A stretch of 64,000 nucleotides of DNA from NCBI RefSeq assembly GCF_945957525.1, contig NZ_CAMFLA010000004.1, positions 1-64,000 of the forward strand, in the 5' to 3' direction. The DNA is from an uncultured Aquitalea sp. GTDB taxonomy: Bacteria > Pseudomonadota > Gammaproteobacteria > Burkholderiales > Chromobacteriaceae. Positions 1 through 6,596 of the stretch are shown one piece after another. Both the position numbers and the translations under genes were made by a program. Under the pieces are notes generated by a model that saw only the letters and a list, made by a program, of their open reading frames with translations, made no database searches and was not told the DNA's origin. Position 1 is the stretch's first letter, and every line of letters starts with the position of its first letter.

Positions 1-402
1 GCCAAGGTGGGCGGGGCCAAGGGCAATACCACTCTGACAACCTTTGATGGCCGCTACATGATCAAGCGGGCCGTGTCTGACACGCTGACCTTTGATGAAG
101 GCCTGCAGGCTGCAAAGGCCCTGATTGATGAATGCGTGCATGAGTGGACCGAAGGTGCCCGCAGCGAGATCCGCGCCCTGATCAATGATGCCTTCAATGT
201 GGACAAGGAAGGCAAGATCAGCACCGGCCGCATCCTGTCCCTGCGCCGCCTGGATATTCAGGACGAGAAGTGGCAGCGCGCCATGGCGGCCCTATCTGAC
301 TCGGTTCGGGTGCAGTGCTCCAAGAGCTACATCCGCGTGTACGAGCGTATCGGCGACACCGACCAGTATCGGCCGATCTCTCTTGATATTGCGGGGGTGT
401 GA
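1..402 (+). CDS. DUF3164 family phage protein, 5'-truncated by the window
   Basis: The reading frame is open to the first base of the window, so the apparent GTG start at 7 is probably internal and the true start is upstream. The visible 133 residues are mostly helical and match the C-terminal half of DUF3164 proteins, a family of unknown function found in the early region of Mu-like phages. It stops one base before the next gene starts. Family assignment is from recognition of the sequence pattern (TFDGRYMIKRAV near the visible start). Confidence 0.75.
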   Translation, partial: AKVGGAKGNTTLTTFDGRYMIKRAVSDTLTFDEGLQAAKALIDECVHEWTEGARSEIRALINDAFNVDKEGKISTGRILSLRRLDIQDEKWQRAMAALSDSVRVQCSKSYIRVYERIGDTDQYRPISLDIAGV

Positions 403-403
403 G

Positions 404-850
404 ATGGCCGACCGTAACGACATTCTCGTGCAATGCACCCGGTGCCGAAACAAGCACCAACAATCAGAGCGCATTGCACTGCCATCTGAGCTTGGTCACT
501 CCAGGGTTTGCCCGCGTTGTGGCTGCAAAAGCTACTACGACATGACGCCGCAAGTAGCCTGGTGCTGGGCATCTGGGCTGATTGAGATGGGCACCGAGGA
601 GCAGGTGCCCGAGGGGGGGATCATCATCGCGCGCGGCCCCAAGGCCTTCCTGAAGGGCGAGTTGTTAGCTGCCGCCCGGCATGGCTGGGAGCGCGACCAG
701 TTGCTGGTGCCAGGTGTACCCGAGGCGGCAAATCAGCGTGAGGCCGCTGAAGCGCTGGACAAGTTTCTGGCATGGCGTGGCAAGAGCAATGGCCGGCGCG
801 GGAGCAATGGCGTGATTTATAGCCAGCCAGGCAAGCCGATGGATTGCTGA
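404..850 (+). CDS. phage zinc-ribbon protein of unknown function
   Basis: 148 residues. The ATG at 404 is chosen over an in-frame start at 185 because the latter would overlap the upstream gene by about 220 bases. Two CxxC knuckles near residues 9-12 and 32-37 (CTRC ... CPRCGC) make a likely zinc ribbon; the rest has no recognised domain. It lies one base after the DUF3164 stop, so is probably translationally coupled in the early operon. Zinc binding is inferred from cysteines only. Confidence 0.7.
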   Translation: MADRNDILVQCTRCRNKHQQSERIALPSELGHSRVCPRCGCKSYYDMTPQVAWCWASGLIEMGTEEQVPEGGIIIARGPKAFLKGELLAAARHGWERDQLLVPGVPEAANQREAAEALDKFLAWRGKSNGRRGSNGVIYSQPGKPMDC

Positions 851-953
851 CATGGGTCAGCCAATCGTTGGCAACTGGAAACTTCTAATCCGCAACCTCA
901 GAACCAGAAACATTCCAAAGCATTCGATTTTTTACCTGCTCAAGGAGCAAAGC

Positions 954-1244
954 ATGACCAAGCAAGAACTGATCGACAGCATCACTGAAGCCATGAAAAT
1001 CCGCTACGACCGCGCAGTAAGCAAGGCAGACGTCTCTGCATTCCTAGACTCTTTGAGCGATGTAGCCACCGTGAGCCTAAAGGCCGGAGAGGACGTAATG
1101 CTACCAGGTCTCGGCAAATTGGTAGTGAAGGAAAAGGCAGCGCGTGCTGGCCGTAACCCGCAGACCGGCGAAACGATCCAGATCGCAGCTAAACGGGTGG
1201 CTGCATTCAGCCCTACCAAGGCGCTGAAAGACGCGCTGGAGTAA
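954..1244 (+). CDS. HU/IHF-family DNA-binding protein
   Basis: 96 residues, usual length for HU. The start at 954 follows AAGGAG at 942-947; the longer in-frame ORF from 852 has no ribosome site. The N-terminal helices (TKQELIDSITEAM) and the beta-arm segment ending GRNPQTGET are characteristic of bacterial histone-like proteins. HU is needed by Mu for assembly of the transpososome, so a phage copy in the early region could help transposition or nucleoid packaging. That role is inferred from family knowledge. Confidence 0.9.
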   Translation: MTKQELIDSITEAMKIRYDRAVSKADVSAFLDSLSDVATVSLKAGEDVMLPGLGKLVVKEKAARAGRNPQTGETIQIAAKRVAAFSPTKALKDALE

Positions 1245-1254
1245 CCAGTGCGAA

Positions 1255-1291
1255 ACCGCCGAGAGGCGGTCTGCCAGGCGTGGTTGCCTGG
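1255..1291 (+). other. two adjacent perfect hairpins in an early-region spacer
   Basis: ACCGCC (1255-1260) pairs with GGCGGT (1265-1270) around a GAGA tetraloop, and CCAGGC (1274-1279) pairs with GCCTGG (1286-1291). No U tract follows, so these are not typical intrinsic terminators. They sit between the HU gene and the next ORF and may stabilise or pause the early transcript. Confidence 0.5.
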
Positions 1292-1315
1292 TACTGATGA
1301 GCAGCCGAGGAAAAC

Positions 1316-1744
1316 ATGAAACTGACCAAAGAACAAAAGCAGGAACTGATCGACAAGCTGACTAGCCCGTGGGGCCGGGTAAGCCTCCTATGTGATGGCC
1401 ATAAAGTGGATCTGGTCGTGAAGCGTTACAAGGGAATGAGATATCGCGTGACCACATATGTGGATGGTCGCTGGGAGGGTAAGTGGGTGTCGGGTAAGGA
1501 GGCATATCCCGAACAGAAATTCCTGAACAAGCAAGTACGCCCAGCGTGCCCAAAGAAAGATAAGGCGGCAATGGAGAAGGCAGTAGGCAAGCGCTACTTC
1601 AAAAAAATGTGTGCTGAAGAACCCTACTGGACCAAGACCATCACGCTCTATGACGTGACCTGGGCAAGTGGCCGCTCCGCTATCAACCACCTGTGCAAGG
1701 TCTGCGGCTCCATCCAGATCGCACCCGAAGAAGCCACCGCTTAG
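1316..1744 (+). CDS. hypothetical Mu-like phage protein
   Basis: 142 residues beginning MKLTKEQKQELIDKL, preceded by CCGAGGAA as a plausible ribosome site. Lysine-rich, soluble, no signal peptide or membrane segment. A single CxxC (LCKVCG) lies near the C-terminus. Proteins of this look occur between HU and GemA in Mu-like prophages, but no function is known to me. Confidence 0.75.
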   Translation: MKLTKEQKQELIDKLTSPWGRVSLLCDGHKVDLVVKRYKGMRYRVTTYVDGRWEGKWVSGKEAYPEQKFLNKQVRPACPKKDKAAMEKAVGKRYFKKMCAEEPYWTKTITLYDVTWASGRSAINHLCKVCGSIQIAPEEATA

Positions 1745-1755
1745 AACCCGGTGTC

Positions 1756-1877
1756 GAGCCTGCCTTACAGGCTCCGCAACGTGTTTTAACCCATGCAGTC
1801 GTGAGCGGCCGGCCCCGATCAACGTACCGGGGTGCGCCGTCCTCTGAAACCGGCTCGGCCGCTCAGCGAGTGCATGG
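1756..1877 (+). ncRNA. candidate structured RNA in the leader of gemA
   Basis: The 152-base spacer before gemA folds strongly by inspection. GAGCCTG (1756-1762) pairs with CAGGCTC (1768-1774). Then a nested element: CCATGCA (1791-1797) with TGCATGG (1871-1877), inside it GAGCGGCCG (1803-1811) with CGGCCGCTC (1856-1864), and inside that CCCCG (1813-1817) with CGGGG (1828-1832). All arms are perfect. The outermost stem ends 19 bases before the gemA ATG, so it could control gemA or act as a separate RNA. No known family was recognised. Confidence 0.5.
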
Positions 1878-1896
1878 ACCAACGGAGACCAAGGAA

Positions 1897-2313
1897 ATGA
1901 CTGATCGCCGCAAGGCCATGATCGCCAAGATCAAGATTGCCCAGCAGCAGCTACAGATGGCTGATGACAGCTACCGCGCCATGCTGGCACGCCTGACCGA
2001 TGGCAAAACCAGCAGCACCAAACTGACTCTGCAGCAACTGGATGACGTGCTGGCCGAAATGAAGCGCTTGGGCTTTGTGCAAAAGCCCGCGCAAAAACAT
2101 GGCCGCCGGCCGCGCACGAAGGACACCCGCGAGACCATCATGGCCAAGATTGAGGCGCAGCTGACTACCGCTGACCGCCCTTGGGCGTACGCACATGCAA
2201 TGGCCAAGCGTATGTACAAGATCGAAAAGCTGGAGTGGCTGGAGTACGAACAGTTGCACGGCCTGATGGTAGCCCTGGTCTATGACGCAAAACGGAATGG
2301 GAGGCCTGCATGA
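1897..2313 (+). CDS. gemA: GemA-like regulatory protein (Mu gp16, DUF1018)
   Basis: 138 residues from ATG 1897, after AAGGA at 1891-1895. A longer in-frame reading from 1693 would run through the upstream gene end and the structured spacer and is rejected. The N-terminal KAMIAKIKIAQQQLQM and central 'LQQLDDVLAEMKRLGF' match the GemA/DUF1018 pattern. In Mu, GemA modulates host gene expression and DNA topology. Its last four bases overlap the start of the Mor-like gene (ATGA), so the two are coupled. Confidence 0.85.
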   Translation: MTDRRKAMIAKIKIAQQQLQMADDSYRAMLARLTDGKTSSTKLTLQQLDDVLAEMKRLGFVQKPAQKHGRRPRTKDTRETIMAKIEAQLTTADRPWAYAHAMAKRMYKIEKLEWLEYEQLHGLMVALVYDAKRNGRPA

Positions 2314-2765
2314 AACGTACTGAATACGAGATTGTGCGGGCAGCACACCTGCTGCCGGATAACGCTAAAGAGTTGGTCAACCTGCTCACTCTTCCGGTGA
2401 CTCTGAAGTTGGTTGAGGCGTATGGGGGAACTCACTTTCCTATCCCCAAGACCGCAAGAGCAGAGGGGCAGTACTTTTCCGCGCTGGCGGAGGCGGTTGG
2501 AGTTGATGCTGCCGGCACGCTGGTACGCAGATTCGGAAATACTCGACTTTATGTACCGAAGTGCGCCAAGGCCTTGCGTGCCCTGCGTGATGCGAACATT
2601 CGCGCTGACTACGACAAGAGTTGTACCGAGTTGGGGCATAATGCCACTGTCAATAATGTTTTAGTGCCGAAGTATGGCCTGTGCGACAGGCGTATCGAGA
2701 AAATTTTGGAAAGGCCGGATGATCTGCTTCCGGTCGCAGATGAGCTGCAGGGCAGCCTCTTCTAA
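2310..2765 (+). CDS. Mor-like middle/late transcription activator
   Basis: 151 residues. The C-terminal part (after 'TELGHNATVNNVLVPKYG') looks like the helix-turn-helix of the Mor/C activator family, which binds as a dimer upstream of phage promoters; family members are about 130-150 residues. Position directly after gemA is that of Mu mor. No second C-type activator is seen in the window, so this protein may drive all later transcription; that is inference. Overlaps gemA by ATGA. Confidence 0.75.
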   Translation: MKRTEYEIVRAAHLLPDNAKELVNLLTLPVTLKLVEAYGGTHFPIPKTARAEGQYFSALAEAVGVDAAGTLVRRFGNTRLYVPKCAKALRALRDANIRADYDKSCTELGHNATVNNVLVPKYGLCDRRIEKILERPDDLLPVADELQGSLF

Positions 2766-2777
2766 GAGGGTATTGCA

Positions 2778-3323
2778 ATGAAAATAGGTAAGCTGATTGT
2801 AGTGAGCGTTGTCTTGGGTGTAGTCGCTATCGGTGGTTTCATTGGCTACAAAGAGTATGCATTCAAGAAGGAGCAGGCTGAAAGTGAACGCCTTGCCAAA
2901 ATACACCAGGAATCCGAAAAAATGCGGAGAGTGATAGAGCTGCAGGGGGTACTCGCTTATCTCAATCAGCTTCACTCAGACTTTGCTAAAGCTGTGGTTT
3001 CGATGAAATTAGCAGGTAGTGTCTTGGAAATTCAAAACCTGACCAAATCGAATACATCGGAGCTGCCCAAGGTAACAGCCACTCTACGGGATGTACAAAA
3101 ATTGGTCGAAATGACCCCTGAGAAGGGATGCGTGACACCGGCAAAGCAGCGCTTGCAAAGCGGCATTCCCTCAGTAATAGAAGCTTTTGATCTGATTGCG
3201 TTGTCTCAAGAAAGTGAGGCAGATGAAAAAATGAAGGCCGCAAAGCTAAAATTTGCTGAGTACAACGAGCTGCATGATGCATGCCTAAAAGCAACGACAG
3301 ATGAACTGAGAAACATTAGATGA
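2778..3323 (+). CDS. hypothetical single-pass membrane protein
   Basis: 181 residues. Residues about 4-24 (KLIVVSVVLGVVAIGGFIGY) form one hydrophobic segment followed by a charged, coiled-coil-like stretch and a mostly helical soluble domain predicted to face the periplasm. Base composition is less GC-rich than neighbouring phage genes, which hints at an accessory gene. It sits between the Mor-like gene and the lysis block. No family recognised; an exclusion or host-modifying role is possible but unproven. Confidence 0.7.
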   Translation: MKIGKLIVVSVVLGVVAIGGFIGYKEYAFKKEQAESERLAKIHQESEKMRRVIELQGVLAYLNQLHSDFAKAVVSMKLAGSVLEIQNLTKSNTSELPKVTATLRDVQKLVEMTPEKGCVTPAKQRLQSGIPSVIEAFDLIALSQESEADEKMKAAKLKFAEYNELHDACLKATTDELRNIR

Positions 3324-3324
3324 C

Positions 3325-3345
3325 AGCCCCGCCCCGAGCGGGGCT
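3325..3345 (+). terminator. GC hairpin after the early block
   Basis: AGCCCCG (3325-3331) pairs with CGGGGCT (3339-3345), followed by TATCATTTAT, a weak U-rich tail. It probably ends the transcript from the Mor-containing block, just before the lysis genes. Confidence 0.5.
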
Positions 3346-3354
3346 TATCATTTA

Positions 3355-3370
3355 TACCGAACCCTTTCCC
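3355..3370 (+). repeat. copy 1 of a 16-base prophage direct repeat
   Basis: TACCGAACCCTTTCCC is found here and again at 20211-20226. Both copies are in short spacers immediately upstream of a gene block (lysis genes here, connector/tail genes there). Likely a regulatory site, perhaps for the Mor-like activator. Confidence 0.5.
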
Positions 3371-3431
3371 AGTCTGGCCTCCCACCTCAAATCCCTACGA
3401 TTTCCCCTGACGCAACACACCAGGAGACATC

Positions 3432-3953
3432 GTGTCCCGCCCCATCAATCTGATTGTGATCCACTGCTCGGCTACTCCGAATGGCCGTCAGCTCGGATCA
3501 GCCAACACGTCGGCCGCGCAAGTCATTGACGGCTGGCATGCCCAGCGCGGCTTTCATCGCCAGCCTGCCGCCATCGCCGCTTATAACCCCCAGCTCAAAG
3601 CCATCGGTTACCACTTTGTCCTAGACGTCGACGGCACCAAGAACACCGGTCGTGCGCTGGATGAAGTCGGAGCACATGTCGCCGGCTTCAATGCCAACTC
3701 CATCGGTATCTGCATGGCCGGCACCGATGCGTACTCCACGGCTCAGTGGGGTGCACTGACCTCTCTGGTCAAAGCACTGAAAGAGAAATATCCGGCAGCG
3801 CGCATCGTTGGCCATCGCGATCTGTCCCCGGATCTGAACGGTGACGGGACCATCGAACCCAGCGAGTGGGCCAAAACCTGCCCCGGTTTCACCGTCGCGG
3901 ACTGGCTGGCTGCAGGTATGAAGCCGCAGCCCAAAAACATCCTGGCCAGCTAA
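3432..3953 (+). CDS. endolysin, T7-lysozyme-like N-acetylmuramoyl-L-alanine amidase
   Basis: 173 residues, GTG start after CAGGAG. Amidase_2 fold: H11 (VIHCSAT), H128 (GHRD) and C150 occupy the zinc-ligand positions of T7 lysozyme, and Y60 is in the expected GYHF context. Between the last two ligands is an inserted 12-residue loop, 134-145, with D134, N136, D138, G139, I141, E145, the exact spacing of an EF-hand calcium loop. There is no signal peptide, so release should depend on a holin. First gene of the lysis block. Confidence 0.92.
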   Translation: MSRPINLIVIHCSATPNGRQLGSANTSAAQVIDGWHAQRGFHRQPAAIAAYNPQLKAIGYHFVLDVDGTKNTGRALDEVGAHVAGFNANSIGICMAGTDAYSTAQWGALTSLVKALKEKYPAARIVGHRDLSPDLNGDGTIEPSEWAKTCPGFTVADWLAAGMKPQPKNILAS

Positions 3954-4132
3954 TGCACCGGCCACTCATTTACCTGTTGCTGCATGCCCAAGCAGCCCAC
4001 CATCTTCCACCATTTCCCTGGCGGATGATTGAACACCAGGCATCACCGGTAGGCCATCGCGGACCTAGCGGTGTAGCCAAGGCCTGGCGCGCAGCAGCCA
4101 AGAGAAGGAACCGCCGTCGTGCAACTCGCTGA
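3954..4132 (+). CDS. small basic protein of the lysis block
   Basis: 59 codons. The ATG overlaps the amidase stop (TAATG) and the 3' end overlaps the next gene by 14 bases, filling what would otherwise be an empty 165-base gap. The N-terminus is moderately hydrophobic (PLIYLLLHAQ) and the C-terminus is strongly basic (AAKRRNRRRAT). No recognised domain. Coupling on both sides supports a real gene, but only its context argues for a lysis role. Confidence 0.55.
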
Positions 4133-4358
4133 CATCCTCACAAACCCGGTTACCCAGCGCCTGTCGCAGAGCAAGTTCTGCATCGCCGTCGCTCTGGTGG
4201 CCACCACCTTTGCCTTGGTCTGGGAGGTGGTTCATGGCCGCGCAACCGAATGGCTGTATGGCCTCTACCTTGCCGCATGGGTGACTCATGCCCAAGCCAG
4301 CAAGCGGGCTGCGATCTCTCGCGATGCGCTTACCACTCCGAAAGGCGGTGAACAGTGA
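4119..4358 (+). CDS. small two-helix membrane protein, candidate holin
   Basis: 79 residues, GTG start. Two hydrophobic segments, about residues 18-38 (KFCIAVALVATTFALVWEVV) and 43-57 (TEWLYGLYLAAWV), with a charged C-terminus, give a class II holin-like topology. It lies between the endolysin and the spanin genes, where a holin is expected, and its stop overlaps the Rz-like start. Holin function is inferred from size, topology and position. Confidence 0.65.
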   Translation: MQLADILTNPVTQRLSQSKFCIAVALVATTFALVWEVVHGRATEWLYGLYLAAWVTHAQASKRAAISRDALTTPKGGEQ

Positions 4359-4954
4359 GCCTGACTGATTTTGTTGTCCCCAGCTGGGCCAAGGCGCTGC
4401 TGCTATGCGCCGCCATTGGTGGCGTGCTCTACAAGGTGGACCAGCACGGATTTGCCGCCGGCGAAGCGGCCGCCTATGCCTCAGAAGCCAAGTCGCGAGC
4501 ATCACTGGTCAAGGGCTATGAAGACCGCATCCAGGGGCTGCTCGCTGAAAAAATTGCCGAACGCGATGCCGCGTTACGCGATCAACAGGCGGTGCTGGAT
4601 CAGGCTAACCGGGTTGGCACTGCATTGCTGGAAGAGCGCGCAAAGCTGACCGCAATGCAAAAGACCCTGCGAAAGGAGATTCCCCATGTCGCACAAACTG
4701 ATGGTGCTCGCTGGACTGGTCTTGGTCCTGCAAGCCTGCGGCTCTACGCCGCCTACCTCGGCTACTCAGGTTATTCGGGTCTGCCCGCACCCCACCCCGG
4801 AGATGCTGCAAAAGCAGACCAAGCCGCCGGCACCGACAGCGGGATACCTCCAGCAGACCTCTTAGCCCACGCCGCCGACTATGGCGAATGGTGCCGGAAG
4901 CTTGAGAGCCAAGTAGATGCCTTCATCACCTTGTATGGAGGCAGTCATGAGTGA
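4355..4954 (+). CDS. Rz-like inner-membrane spanin
   Basis: 199 residues. One N-terminal membrane anchor at about residues 10-26 (SWAKALLLCAAIGGVLY) and a long alpha-helical, coiled-coil periplasmic part (AEKIAERDAALRDQQAVLDQ) are typical of i-spanins, which bridge to an outer-membrane lipoprotein and fuse the membranes in the last lysis step. The o-spanin is encoded within this gene in the +1 frame (4686-4865). The C-terminal portion is longer than in lambda Rz. Confidence 0.85.
   Translation: MSLTDFVVPSWAKALLLCAAIGGVLYKVDQHGFAAGEAAAYASEAKSRASLVKGYEDRIQGLLAEKIAERDAALRDQQAVLDQANRVGTALLEERAKLTAMQKTLRKEIPHVAQTDGARWTGLGPASLRLYAAYLGYSGYSGLPAPHPGDAAKADQAAGTDSGIPPADLLAHAADYGEWCRKLESQVDAFITLYGGSHE
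4686..4865 (+). CDS. Rz1-like outer-membrane lipoprotein spanin, embedded in Rz
   Basis: 59 residues, entirely inside the Rz-like gene in the +1 frame. Starts MSHKLMVLAG, then a hydrophobic stretch and a lipobox LQAC with the acceptor C18, followed by a short proline-rich mature part (STPPTS, KPPAPTAG). This is the classic nested Rz/Rz1 arrangement. The lipoprotein should be anchored in the outer membrane and bind the C-terminus of the Rz protein. Confidence 0.85.
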   Translation: MSHKLMVLAGLVLVLQACGSTPPTSATQVIRVCPHPTPEMLQKQTKPPAPTAGYLQQTS

Positions 4955-5150
4955 TCTGGGGATTGTGCAGAACGACCAGGGCGATCTGCTGGACGTACTG
5001 GAGACCAAGGGAGCAGAGCTGACCCGTCTGCTAGCTCAGATCGAAGGTCTGGGCGGCGACAAGGCTTGTGCTGCCGAGGCGGCAAAACGCTTGGCCGAAT
5101 GCCTGTTCTGGGCTGACCGTGCGACGCAGGTGTTCGATGGATCCATTTGA
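4947..5150 (+). CDS. small helical phage protein
   Basis: 67 residues from ATG 4947, which overlaps the Rz stop; an upstream in-frame start at 4917 would lie deeper in Rz and is less likely. Two amphipathic helices (ETKGAELTRLLAQIEGLG and AEAAKRLAECLFWADRATQ) suggest a helical hairpin. Function not recognised. Its stop overlaps the next gene by 14 bases. Confidence 0.7.
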   Translation: MSDLGIVQNDQGDLLDVLETKGAELTRLLAQIEGLGGDKACAAEAAKRLAECLFWADRATQVFDGSI

Positions 5151-5346
5151 TCGTGCACAAGCACTGGAGCTAGAAATGCGAGAGGCCCTGATTGCCGAAC
5201 AGCGCGCTCTGGCTCCGTGGGGTAAGCCAGCTACGCACTGCGTAGATTGTGGCAACGAAATCCCGCTGGAGCGCCAGCAAGCAGCACCGGGTCTGCGCTG
5301 CACACATTGTCAGAGCGCCATCGAGCGCCGAGGGGGGAGCCGGTGA
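5137..5346 (+). CDS. TraR/DksA-type C4 zinc-finger protein
   Basis: 69 residues. A four-cysteine finger CVDCGNEIP...CTHC in the C-terminal half is diagnostic of the TraR/DksA family; an N-terminal helical hairpin precedes it. TraR-like proteins bind the RNA polymerase secondary channel and mimic DksA with ppGpp; phage copies are common near the lysis or packaging genes. The ATG at 5137 overlaps the preceding gene, and the TGA stop overlaps the next GTG start. Confidence 0.88.
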   Translation: MDPFDRAQALELEMREALIAEQRALAPWGKPATHCVDCGNEIPLERQQAAPGLRCTHCQSAIERRGGSR

Positions 5347-5717
5347 CGGTCACTGTTGATTTTTGGCATCTGGTCGGTTTGCTGCTGGGCTTTCTGAGTG
5401 TGCTTTTCACCTTCGGCAAGCTATTGCTGGGCCAGATTGAGCAGCGTCTCGACCAGCGCTTCAAAGCCATTGATGAGGCAAACAATGCTACCAGCACCCA
5501 CTGGGACACGCGCTTTGCCGAGTTGATGGAACAGAACCGACGCGAGGCAGATGGCTGGCAACGCATCGAAAAAGACTTCCTGCGTTTCCAGGCTGACCTG
5601 CCACTGCAATACGTGCGCCGGGAAGACTACGTCCGCAACCAGACCGTGATCGAGGCCAAGCTGGATAGCCTCGCCCTCAAAATCGAAAACGTCCAATTGA
5701 AAGGACTGCAGCAATGA
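5343..5717 (+). CDS. DUF2730 family phage membrane protein (Mu gp25-like)
   Basis: 124 residues from GTG 5343, sharing GTGA with the upstream stop; the longer frame from 5247 would overlap the TraR-like gene. One hydrophobic segment (HLVGLLLGFLSVLFTFGKLL, about residues 8-28) is followed by a coiled coil. The C-terminal YVRREDYVRNQ motif is typical of DUF2730. Family function unknown; it consistently lies upstream of the small terminase gene in Mu-like phages. Confidence 0.75.
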   Translation: MTVTVDFWHLVGLLLGFLSVLFTFGKLLLGQIEQRLDQRFKAIDEANNATSTHWDTRFAELMEQNRREADGWQRIEKDFLRFQADLPLQYVRREDYVRNQTVIEAKLDSLALKIENVQLKGLQQ

Positions 5718-6025
5718 ATATCGATGCCGCAAAAATCCGCCGCGAAAGCCTGCGCTGGTACCTGGTACTGGCGGTGTACAACGCCCGTCCTACTGAAGTT
5801 GTCGAGGATGTGATCCAGCAAACCATGCGCGCCATCTACCCTGACGTATCGCCGCTGGAGGTGCGCAAGGAGTTGGACTATCTGGAAGACCGCGCCATGG
5901 TAAAGCTACGCAAAGAGCCTGCCGGTCGCTGGTGGGCGGATATCACCCGCTATGGCGTGGACCTGGCCGAGTACACCATCGACTGCCAACCCGGTATCGC
6001 ACGCCCTGAAAAATACTGGAACTGA
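5714..6025 (+). CDS. Mu gp26-like protein
   Basis: 103 residues, ATGA overlap with the gene before. Predicted mostly helical with a winged-helix-like middle (PLEVRKELDYLEDRAMVKLRKE). Similar proteins occupy this position between DUF2730 and the small terminase in Mu relatives. DNA binding is possible given the shape but is not demonstrated. Confidence 0.7.
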   Translation: MNIDAAKIRRESLRWYLVLAVYNARPTEVVEDVIQQTMRAIYPDVSPLEVRKELDYLEDRAMVKLRKEPAGRWWADITRYGVDLAEYTIDCQPGIARPEKYWN

Positions 6026-6026
6026 T

Positions 6027-6596
6027 ATGGCCGCACGCACCAGCGTTTCCATGCTGCCGGCCGAGGTGCGCGCCTGGCTGGACCAGTCCCTGGTTGACGG
6101 CAATTTCAGTGGCTACCAGGCACTGGAGGAGCTGCTGCGCGACAAGGGCTACAGCATCAGCAAGTCGGCTATTCACCGCTATGGCCAGAAGATCGAACGC
6201 CGCTTTGCTGCGATCCGCGCCAGTACCGAAGCGGCCAAGCTGCTGACACAGGGCGCATCGGATGACACTGACACCCGCTCTGAAGCCTTGCTTGCCATGG
6301 TGCAGACCGGGCTGTTTGAATCCATCGTCAATCTGCAGGAAGCCAGTGACGAGGATATCTCCAATGAAGACCGGATCGCCATTCTGTCCAAGGTGGCCAA
6401 GAACATCGCCACCTTGAGCCGAGCCAGTGTCAACCAGAAGAAATTCCGTCTGGAAGAGGAAGCACGCATCGAGCAGAATGCCCGCGCTGCGCTGCTGGCA
6501 GAACAGGAGCAGAAGCTGGAGGAACTGCGTGGCTCGGATGGCATGAGCGAACAGATGGAAAGCAGCATCCGTCGCATCCTGCTGGGTAAAGAGTGA
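6027..6596 (+). CDS. small terminase subunit, DUF3486 (Mu gp27-like)
   Basis: 189 residues from ATG 6027. N-terminal region (LPAEVRAWLDQSLVDGNFSG ... SKSAIHRYGQKIE) is the DUF3486 helix-turn-helix and the C-terminal half is a long charged coiled coil. In Mu-like phages this protein recognises the pac end for headful packaging. Its TGA overlaps the large terminase start region. Confidence 0.88.
   Translation: MAARTSVSMLPAEVRAWLDQSLVDGNFSGYQALEELLRDKGYSISKSAIHRYGQKIERRFAAIRASTEAAKLLTQGASDDTDTRSEALLAMVQTGLFESIVNLQEASDEDISNEDRIAILSKVAKNIATLSRASVNQKKFRLEEEARIEQNARAALLAEQEQKLEELRGSDGMSEQMESSIRRILLGKE

Noticed and set aside
1693-1896. N-terminal extension of GemA
   Set aside because: Would translate the end of the previous gene and the structured spacer; a good ribosome site precedes ATG 1897.
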